DNA of 19,785 nt from Chloroflexota bacterium (lineage in GTDB: Bacteria > Chloroflexota > Dormibacteria > CF-121), in assembly GCA_005882525.1 (NCBI GenBank), contig VBGO01000055.1, positions 1 to 19,785 on the forward strand. Direction: 5' to 3'. The translations under genes were made by a program, and so were the position numbers. Under the pieces are notes generated by a model, which was not told where the DNA came from, did no database searches, and saw only the letters and a program-made list of their open reading frames with translations. Positions 14,756 through 19,785 of the stretch are shown piece after piece; positions within the stretch are counted from its first letter, which is position 1, and each line of letters begins with the position of its first letter.

Positions 14756-15280
14756 CTACGGTTCGAGCACGTGGACCGCGGTGAGGTTCCGGTAGAGCTC
14801 GTCGTAGTCGAGCCCGTAGCCGACGACGAACGCATTGGGGATGTCGAAGCCCTTGTAAGAGATGGGAACCGGCGTGATCCGGCGCTCCTCCTTGTTGAGG
14901 AGGACGCAGAGTTTGAGCGATGCCGGCCGGTGCCGCTGGACGTGCTCGAAGAGAAACGAGGTGGTCAGCCCGGTGTCGATGATGTCCTCGACCATCAAGA
15001 CATCGCGCCCGGTGACGTCCATGGTGAGGTCCTTGAGCAGTTGGACGTGGCCTGATGATTCGGTGCCGGAGCCGTAACTGCTGACCGCGACGTAGTCGAA
15101 GTTGACGGGAACCGTGATGTGCCGGCTCAGGTCCGTCGCGAAACAGACCGACCCCTTGAGGACGGACAGCAGAATGATCGGCCGCTCGGCGTTCCGGTAG
15201 TCTCGCGAGATGTCGCCGGCCAGCTCGCGGACGCGGCGCTGAATGGCGTCCCCGCTGATCAGTTCCCGGCCCAGGTTCAA
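14756..15280 (-). CDS. hpt: Hypoxanthine (guanine) phosphoribosyltransferase
   Basis: This is a purine salvage enzyme joining hypoxanthine or guanine to PRPP to give IMP or GMP. At 174 residues it is the usual length. The PRPP-binding motif is VEDIIDTGLT at 97-106, the mobile loop VSSYGSGTESSG is at about 66-77, the LKGS loop is at 41-44, and the end region FVVGYGLDYDELYRNL is typical. The start is TTG, overlapping the stop of the membrane protease gene (TTGA on the minus strand); a stop nine codons upstream leaves no ATG or GTG alternative before the conserved N-terminus. It is the third gene of the minus-strand operon. Confidence 0.95.
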   Translation of the reverse strand: MNLGRELISGDAIQRRVRELAGDISRDYRNAERPIILLSVLKGSVCFATDLSRHITVPVNFDYVAVSSYGSGTESSGHVQLLKDLTMDVTGRDVLMVEDIIDTGLTTSFLFEHVQRHRPASLKLCVLLNKEERRITPVPISYKGFDIPNAFVVGYGLDYDELYRNLTAVHVLEP

Positions 15281-15906
15281 TTTCGTCTCGAGGATGGCAT
15301 CACTTTAACCGTCGGGGCGATCAAAAAGATCCAGATATCCCAGGCGACGTGGCTGATGATCAACGGGGCCACCCGATCTTCGCGAGCATATACGGCGCCC
15401 CAGAAGAGGCCGGCGGTGGCCGCCGCTCCGGTGAGCGTGAGATTCTCCGAGACCAGGTGGACCCCGCCATAGATTGATGAGGCGAGCAGCGTGCCGCGGA
15501 GCCGGCCGAAGCGTCGCATCAACCGCCGCTGGACGAGGCCCCGCCAGAACAGCTCCTCGCCCGGGCCGATCACCAGCCCGAGGGCGGTGGCGATCGCGGC
15601 GCGTGGGGCCGCGCCGCGCAGCTCGTAGATCCCGGCAATCTCCCGATCACCGGCGGGCATCATCCGCCGCGCCAGCCGGTCGCCGACCTGGAAGATCGCA
15701 TACAAACCGGCGGCCGAGCCGAGCCCGGTCACGAAATCTTTGAGCCGAACCCGTTCGCGCCGCAGGGCTGGCTCCGTGATCAGGCTGTACGCGCCCAGCC
15801 CGCCGACCCCGAGGGTCATCCGTAGCCAGAACTGCGGCCGTGGGCCGCGGAAGGTCGCCGTCCAGACGGCCGCGGCCAGGCCGAGGCTGGCGATGACCCG
15901 CTTCAG
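15277..15906 (-). CDS. CPBP family intramembrane metalloprotease
   Basis: This is a polytopic membrane protein of the CPBP (Rce1/type II CAAX protease-like) family. The glutamate motif appears as GPGEELFWRGLVQRR, followed by LLASSIYGGVHL (second motif, His) and ISHVAWDIWIFL (third motif, HxxxD). Several hydrophobic segments surround them. The 3' end overlaps hpt by 4 bases. The 5' end is uncertain. The reading seems coding back to CTG at 15906, which overlaps the preceding stop as CTGA and would give 209 residues; the first standard start in frame is ATG at 15819 (180 residues), which would cut away a hydrophobic N-terminal segment. The long open frame further upstream only shadows the prenyltransferase gene. 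Its substrate is unknown. Confidence 0.8.
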   Translation of the reverse strand: MKRVIASLGLAAAVWTATFRGPRPQFWLRMTLGVGGLGAYSLITEPALRRERVRLKDFVTGLGSAAGLYAIFQVGDRLARRMMPAGDREIAGIYELRGAAPRAAIATALGLVIGPGEELFWRGLVQRRLMRRFGRLRGTLLASSIYGGVHLVSENLTLTGAAATAGLFWGAVYAREDRVAPLIISHVAWDIWIFLIAPTVKVMPSSRRN

Positions 15907-17930
15907 CGGACCGCCGACCCCGCGACCAGGCCGACCAGGAGCAGCACGCCGAAGGCGCTGTGAAGGCGGGCCGTCATCAGGTCGATCATCGCGATCGCCC
16001 GGAGGTGGCCCTCGGCCCCGCGCTCTGCGTCCCGCAAAATCAAGGCCATCAGCGGCAGGCTGAACAGCGTCAGGAGCGCGAGCGTCGGTAGGGCGCCGAC
16101 CATTACGGCCAGGCCGACCGCGACGTAGGCGCCGAGGACGAGCATCACGTAGACCCAGTGCGCGGCCTCCCGGCCGACCTGGGCCGAAAACGTGGTGAAG
16201 CCGTGGCGGGTGTCCTCCGCCACGTCGCGCCACTCGTTCCCGTGCAGGATCGCGGTGACCAGCAGGCCGACCGGCAGCGACACGATCAGCAGGTTGGCGT
16301 CGAAGCTGCCGGTCACGGCGTAATAGGACCCGATCACCATCAACGGGCCCATCAGGACAAAGACCAGGGGTAGGCCGAGCGCCCGGTACTTGTACTGGAA
16401 GGGCGGGGCGGTATAGAAGTAGCCGCCGATGAATCCGATCAGCCCGAGAAGCACGATCGGCCAACCGCGGTGGAGCGTCAGGAAGATACCCATCAGCAGG
16501 GCAAGGATGAATCCGGACCATGCGACCACGAACGCATCGCGCTCGCTGATCCGGCCCTTCAGGATCGCCATCGACATACGGGGCGAGGTGATCGAATCGA
16601 TGCCATGTCGTACGTCATAGATCTCGTTGGTGACGTTGGTCCCGATATGCAAGCCGAGCGCCCCCAGCAACGCCGCGAAGAAGAGCGGCCAGTGCATGCG
16701 CCCCTGGCTGAGCGCGATGGCGCCGCCCACCGAGACCGGCAGCAGCGATGCGGTGAAGCTGAAAGGACGGACCACTTCCCAGGCCCCGGCCAACCGGCGG
16801 CCAATGCCAGGCCTTTCCGTCCCGCCCACTTTTTCAGAGCCCAGGGTGGGGACGGTCGCCGCCGTGACGGACTCCGACGCGAAGGCGACGGCGGCGTCGA
16901 GCACTGCGTCGATCTGGGCAGTCTCCTGCAGGATGGGCTGCAAAAGCGGCACATCCATGCCGGCCTCGTGGTAGGCCGCGGCCCGGACCGCCACGTCGTT
17001 GACGGTGCCGCACAGGATGAAGGCATCCAGCAGCTCATCGGGGATCAGTTCGCCCGCGCGATGGTAGTCCTCGGCCCGCCAGGCGCTGGCGATCTGGCTG
17101 CGCAGCGCAGGGTCGAACCCGGCCCGCTTCATCGAAATGTCGCTGAGGACCGAGATCATGTAAATCACGAACGGCTCGCGTTTGGCCCGGTTCAGCGCCG
17201 CCTGCCGGCTGCTGTCGAAGAGGCAGAGGAGGTAGCCGCGGAAGTCGATGTCGCCGGCCGACCGTCCATGAGCCGCCGCACTCTCGAGCACGCGGGCTCG
17301 CATCTTCTGGAACGCGGGTAGAGACTCGGCCGGACGCGCCAGGTAGCCGTCGGCTTTCTCTCCGCAGAGGTCGAGAAAGGGCGTGCGGTAGGCGGCGATG
17401 TAGATCGGAATCCGGTGCGGTGGCTGAAACATCGGTTGCAGAGGGGGGACTTTGTCGTTGAGCTTTAGCGGCTGACCGCTCCACAGCCGGCGGATCTGGT
17501 CGATGGCTTCCGAGACGCGGGCGACCGTGTCGTCGTAGGGAATGGCCATCTGGGAAAGCCGCAGCGGCAGGCCGCTCCCCAACGCCAGGGTGCAGCGGCG
17601 CGGCGCCAGGTCATCGAGCGCCGACATCGTCATCGCCACCACCACCGGGTGGCGCGTGTAAGGGTTGAGGGCACCCGCGCCGAGTCCGATCCGGCGGGTT
17701 TCCATTCCCATGGCGGTCAAGTACGTGATGGGATCGCGCTCGAAATAACTGTCGTGGACCCAGATGGAATCAAGGCCGAGCTCCTCGACCCGCCGCGCCC
17801 AGACGGCGGCCTCGCGGACGTCGCCTCGGGCGGCCAGCCCGATGCCGACCCGGCGTCCCAGCTCTGGCACGAGATCACCGTACTCCACCGCAGCATCGGT
17901 CGCAATCGGGATACGGCCTGAGGCGGCCAT
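15903..17930 (-). CDS. Fusion protein: LLM (luciferase-like, F420/FMN) oxidoreductase + UbiA/MenA-type prenyltransferase
   Basis: This is one uninterrupted 675-codon frame with two domains. Residues about 27-345 form a luciferase-like monooxygenase barrel: VEELGLDSIWVHDSYFERDP, GLGAGALNPYTRHP (90-95 is PYTRHP, as in F420-dependent Mer-type enzymes) and EAIDQIRRLWSG. After a linker (about 346-382), residues 383-675 are a membrane prenyltransferase. Its aspartate-rich motifs are NEIYDVRHGID (N435, D439, D445) and NEWRDVAED (N565, D569, D573), with YTAPPFQYKYRALGL between them as in MenA, though LGE of MenA is LGL here. UbiA proteins attach a polyprenyl chain to an aromatic acceptor such as 1,4-dihydroxy-2-naphthoate. 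The divergent ubiE/menG supports menaquinone synthesis. The real start may be GTG at 17870 rather than ATG at 17930, because a promoter-like pair precedes it. Confidence 0.88.
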   Translation of the reverse strand: MAASGRIPIATDAAVEYGDLVPELGRRVGIGLAARGDVREAAVWARRVEELGLDSIWVHDSYFERDPITYLTAMGMETRRIGLGAGALNPYTRHPVVVAMTMSALDDLAPRRCTLALGSGLPLRLSQMAIPYDDTVARVSEAIDQIRRLWSGQPLKLNDKVPPLQPMFQPPHRIPIYIAAYRTPFLDLCGEKADGYLARPAESLPAFQKMRARVLESAAAHGRSAGDIDFRGYLLCLFDSSRQAALNRAKREPFVIYMISVLSDISMKRAGFDPALRSQIASAWRAEDYHRAGELIPDELLDAFILCGTVNDVAVRAAAYHEAGMDVPLLQPILQETAQIDAVLDAAVAFASESVTAATVPTLGSEKVGGTERPGIGRRLAGAWEVVRPFSFTASLLPVSVGGAIALSQGRMHWPLFFAALLGALGLHIGTNVTNEIYDVRHGIDSITSPRMSMAILKGRISERDAFVVAWSGFILALLMGIFLTLHRGWPIVLLGLIGFIGGYFYTAPPFQYKYRALGLPLVFVLMGPLMVIGSYYAVTGSFDANLLIVSLPVGLLVTAILHGNEWRDVAEDTRHGFTTFSAQVGREAAHWVYVMLVLGAYVAVGLAVMVGALPTLALLTLFSLPLMALILRDAERGAEGHLRAIAMIDLMTARLHSAFGVLLLVGLVAGSAVR
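17877..17905 (-). promoter_or_regulatory. Candidate promoter of the LLM-UbiA gene within its annotated 5' end
   Basis: On the minus strand TTGCGA (17905-17900) and TACGGT (17882-17877) are 17 bases apart, 4/6 matches each. Six bases later comes a GTG (17870-17868) that begins VPELGRRVGIGL, a natural N-terminus for an LLM protein. If real, the first 20 codons of the longest frame are untranslated and the message is nearly leaderless. It also leaves 64 bases between this start and the divergent methyltransferase start, instead of 4. Confidence 0.4.
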
Positions 17931-17934
17931 AATC

Positions 17935-18636
17935 GTGAGCGTGGGGCAGCAGGCGCCGGCGGAACGGATCCGGCAGATGTTCGACCAGGTGGCCGCCGGC
18001 TACGACGCTCGCAACCGGTTCTTCAGTGCTGACCGCGACCGCGCCTGGCGCCACCGAGCAGCCCAGCGCGCGGGGCTCCGTCCGGGTCAAACCGCGCTCG
18101 ATCTGTGTACCGGCACCGGCAAGCTCGCCCATGAGCTGCTGGCCTTCACCGGACCGTCCGGGCGTGTGATCGGGGTCGACTTCTCGCCGGCCATGCTCGA
18201 GATCGCCCGCCGTCGCGAGCCAGGGATCGAATTTCGCCTGGGTGATGTCATGAAGCTCAGCGAGTCCGACGCCAGCGTCGATGCCATCACGATCGGATTC
18301 GGCCTGCGCAATCTCGTCGACCGAGAGGCGGCCCTGCGGGAGATGTTCCGGGTGCTGCGGCCTGGCGGACGGCTGGTGATCCTCGAGTTCGCGCCCCCGC
18401 AGCGGGGCCTATTGATGCGTGCCTATCGCTTTTATCTCAGCCGCGTCATGCCGGCCGTCGCCGGTTTGCGCGATCGTGGCGAGGCATCCGCCTATCGATA
18501 CCTGGCCGAGACCGTGCAGGCCTTCCCCCAGCCCCATGCGCTCGCCCGCCAGCTGGAGGGTATCGGCTTCTCGGTATCCGTCGAGCGCATGACGCTCGGC
18601 ATCGTGGCGCTGCACGTCGCGCAGCGGCGTGGCTGA
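17935..18636 (+). CDS. ubiE: Demethylmenaquinone methyltransferase, UbiE/MenG family
   Basis: This enzyme C-methylates demethylmenaquinone (or an analogous benzoquinol) with S-adenosylmethionine, the last step of menaquinone synthesis. It is 233 residues, normal for the family. Signatures are FDQVAAGYDARNRFFS, the SAM motif LDLCTGTGKLA, GVDFSPAMLEIAR, ITIGFGLRNLVDREAAL, FRVLRPGGRLVILEF and YRYLAETVQAFP. The start is GTG at 17935 (a second GTG is at 17941); the frame further upstream shadows the divergent gene. A CATAAT at 17928-17933 sits 7 bases before the second GTG and could be a -10. It lies head to head with the prenyltransferase fusion, which fits a shared quinone pathway. pgsA follows after 5 bases. 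Confidence 0.93.
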   Translation: MSVGQQAPAERIRQMFDQVAAGYDARNRFFSADRDRAWRHRAAQRAGLRPGQTALDLCTGTGKLAHELLAFTGPSGRVIGVDFSPAMLEIARRREPGIEFRLGDVMKLSESDASVDAITIGFGLRNLVDREAALREMFRVLRPGGRLVILEFAPPQRGLLMRAYRFYLSRVMPAVAGLRDRGEASAYRYLAETVQAFPQPHALARQLEGIGFSVSVERMTLGIVALHVAQRRG

Positions 18637-18641
18637 TCGCC

Positions 18642-19286
18642 GTGCCCTCCCTCTGGTCGGCTCCAAACCTGCTCAGCTTCTCGCGAATCATCGCGGCGCC
18701 CATCCTCTATGCGCTGGTGGTATCCGGCGGTCGCTACGGCTATCTGGCCGCAGCCGTGCTGTTCGTGGCGGCATCGCTCACGGACACGCTTGACGGCCAG
18801 ATCGCTCGCCGCCACCGCCTGGTGTCGCCGCTCGGCGTTTACCTTGATACCACCTCGGACAAGATCCTGGTGGCCGTGCTGCTCATCGCGCTGGCAGTGG
18901 CCCATCTCGCTCCTGGATGGATGGCGGCGGTCATCATCGCCCGAGAGATCCTGGTCACCGGGCTACGAAGCTATGCGGCTGCCCTCGGGATCGTCATCCC
19001 GGCCGGCGGTTGGGGGAAGGCCAAGACGCTGATCACCATCGTCGCCCTTTTCCTGGTCCTCCTCGAAGGCGACGCCAGACAGGGTGGGTTGCTGAGTAGC
19101 CACGCGGGACCCGGCAGCCTCCTGGTGACAGCGGTGGGGCCGTTCACCGTGGCCGTCTGGGGTCTGCTGATTGCCGTGATCTGGACGGTGGGCTCCGGAG
19201 CCGAATACATCCGCGAGGCCATCCCCTTGCTGACCCGTTCGCGGCCGGTGGCCGACGTCGTTAGCGGATCTGGCGAGGACGTCTAG
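18642..19286 (+). CDS. pgsA: CDP-diacylglycerol-glycerol-3-phosphate 3-phosphatidyltransferase
   Basis: This is a membrane enzyme that makes phosphatidylglycerol phosphate from CDP-diacylglycerol and glycerol-3-phosphate. The CDP-alcohol phosphotransferase motif is complete: D48-x2-D51-G52-x2-A55-R56-x8-G65-x3-D69-x3-D73. The N-terminal APNLLSFSRIIAAPILYALV and the central AREILVTGLRSYAA are typical of PgsA rather than of other CDP-OH-P enzymes. Multiple hydrophobic segments follow. The length (214 residues) is slightly above average because of a loop at about 145-160 and a polar C-terminal tail. The start is GTG, 5 bases after ubiE, so the two are probably co-transcribed. The end is 15 bases from the convergent deaminase gene. 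Confidence 0.93.
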   Translation: MPSLWSAPNLLSFSRIIAAPILYALVVSGGRYGYLAAAVLFVAASLTDTLDGQIARRHRLVSPLGVYLDTTSDKILVAVLLIALAVAHLAPGWMAAVIIAREILVTGLRSYAAALGIVIPAGGWGKAKTLITIVALFLVLLEGDARQGGLLSSHAGPGSLLVTAVGPFTVAVWGLLIAVIWTVGSGAEYIREAIPLLTRSRPVADVVSGSGEDV

Positions 19287-19301
19287 GGTCCCGAACGCCG
19301 G

Positions 19302-19784
19302 TTACTCCTGGCCTCGCACGGGCATGAAGTCGACCGGCTCCTCGCGGCCCTTCCAGGTGACGAGATGCTGGGCCGGCTCGGCTCGTGCCACCACCTTGCC
19401 GCCGCGAATCACCAGCCGCCGTGGTGCCATCAGCCGGATCGCGTCGCTCTCGGTCGGCGCGTCGAACAGCACCAGGTCGGCCTTGCACCCAGGGTCCAGG
19501 CCATAATCGGTCAGCCCAAGGGTTCGGGCGCCGTTGACGGTGATCATGTCGATCAACGTCCGGATCTCTTCGTAGCCGGACATCTGACCGTAGTGGGCAA
19601 GGGTAAACGCCGCCTGGAGAGGATCGGCTTTGCCGAGCGGGTACCAGGGGTCCATCACCGAGTCGTGCCCCAGGCAAACGTTGACCCCGGCCGCCAGCAG
19701 CTCCTTGACGCGGGTATGGCCGCGACGGATCGGGTAGTGGTCGAAACGACCCTGGAGCGTGGCATTGTCGAGCGGGTTCGTGAT
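19302..19784 (-). CDS. codA: Cytosine deaminase (CodA-like amidohydrolase), C-terminal part
   Basis: This is the C-terminal 160 residues of a metal-dependent amidohydrolase closely resembling E. coli CodA, which deaminates cytosine to uracil for pyrimidine salvage. The frame runs off the right edge with no start; the ATG at 19658 is internal. Read from the edge it gives ITNPLDNATLQGRFDHYPIR, then RRGHTRVKELLAAGVNVCLG, then GHDSVMDPWYPLG. These correspond to the CodA active-site end, with the catalytic Asp in GHDxV, and ARTLGLTDYGLDPGCKADLVL is the returning composite beta-sandwich domain. Amidohydrolases acting on related N-heterocycles share parts of this, but the DPWYPLG segment points to the CodA branch. 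With hpt it forms a second base-salvage gene in the area, although not in the same operon. Confidence 0.9.
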   Translation of the reverse strand: MTNPLDNATLQGRFDHYPIRRGHTRVKELLAAGVNVCLGHDSVMDPWYPLGKADPLQAAFTLAHYGQMSGYEEIRTLIDMITVNGARTLGLTDYGLDPGCKADLVLFDAPTESDAIRLMAPRRLVIRGGKVVARAEPAQHLVTWKGREEPVDFMPVRGQE

Positions 19785-19785
19785 C

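Noticed and set aside
15907..16521. Upstream extension of the CPBP protease frame
   Set aside because: This part reads through the UbiA domain in another frame and gives Arg/Pro-rich sequence without membrane segments, unlike the real protease portion.

Overview
This is a gene-dense, high-GC (roughly two thirds G+C by eye) bacterial chromosome fragment. It has about 20 protein genes, no RNA genes, no CRISPR array and no insertion sequence. No intergenic stretch exceeds about 165 bases. The gene content (2-oxoacid:ferredoxin oxidoreductase, a 7Fe ferredoxin, an F420-type luciferase-like oxidoreductase, menaquinone enzymes, a ParB-like/DUF4032-like protein) and many GTG/TTG starts suggest a free-living, probably soil, member of the Terrabacteria such as Chloroflexota or Dormibacterota. 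That placement is inference; no marker gene here proves it.

Left part (1-5538): the 3' end of a KorA-type gene overlaps korB. A calcineurin-like phosphoesterase follows, coupled by an ATGA overlap to a ParB-fold protein. Convergent to these is a 7Fe ferredoxin gene. An unrecognised single-TM helical protein follows and meets, tail to tail, an FMN-dependent 2-hydroxyacid dehydrogenase that lacks about 14 residues of its barrel.

Middle (5607-12749): a 2-hydroxyacid operon on the plus strand, divergent from the FMN enzyme. It holds an LctP-family lactate/glycolate permease, GlcD-, GlcE- and GlcF-like subunits of a D-2-hydroxyacid (glycolate or D-lactate) oxidase, and a formyltransferase tucked in behind them. 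Between permease and glcD lies a GC-rich hairpin whose 3' arm is also a very strong G-quadruplex motif. Lactate or glycolate import, oxidation to the 2-oxoacid, and 2-oxoacid oxidation by KorAB with ferredoxin as acceptor would form a coherent route (inference).

Right part (12805-19785): an A-type Fe-S carrier gene with a perfect TATAAT just upstream of its ATG, a stand-alone CheY-like receiver, and a membrane-anchored trypsin-like protease without a PDZ domain. A minus-strand operon then encodes an LLM flavin/F420 oxidoreductase fused to a UbiA/MenA prenyltransferase, followed by a CPBP membrane protease and hypoxanthine phosphoribosyltransferase. Divergent from this operon are ubiE/menG and pgsA. 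A cytosine deaminase gene runs off the right edge.

The most unusual item is the LLM-UbiA fusion facing ubiE. It suggests a redox enzyme physically tied to quinone (or another prenylated lipid) biosynthesis. Also worth attention are the G-quadruplex/hairpin before glcD, the internal gap in the hydroxyacid dehydrogenase, and -10 elements placed so close to start codons that several mRNAs may be leaderless.
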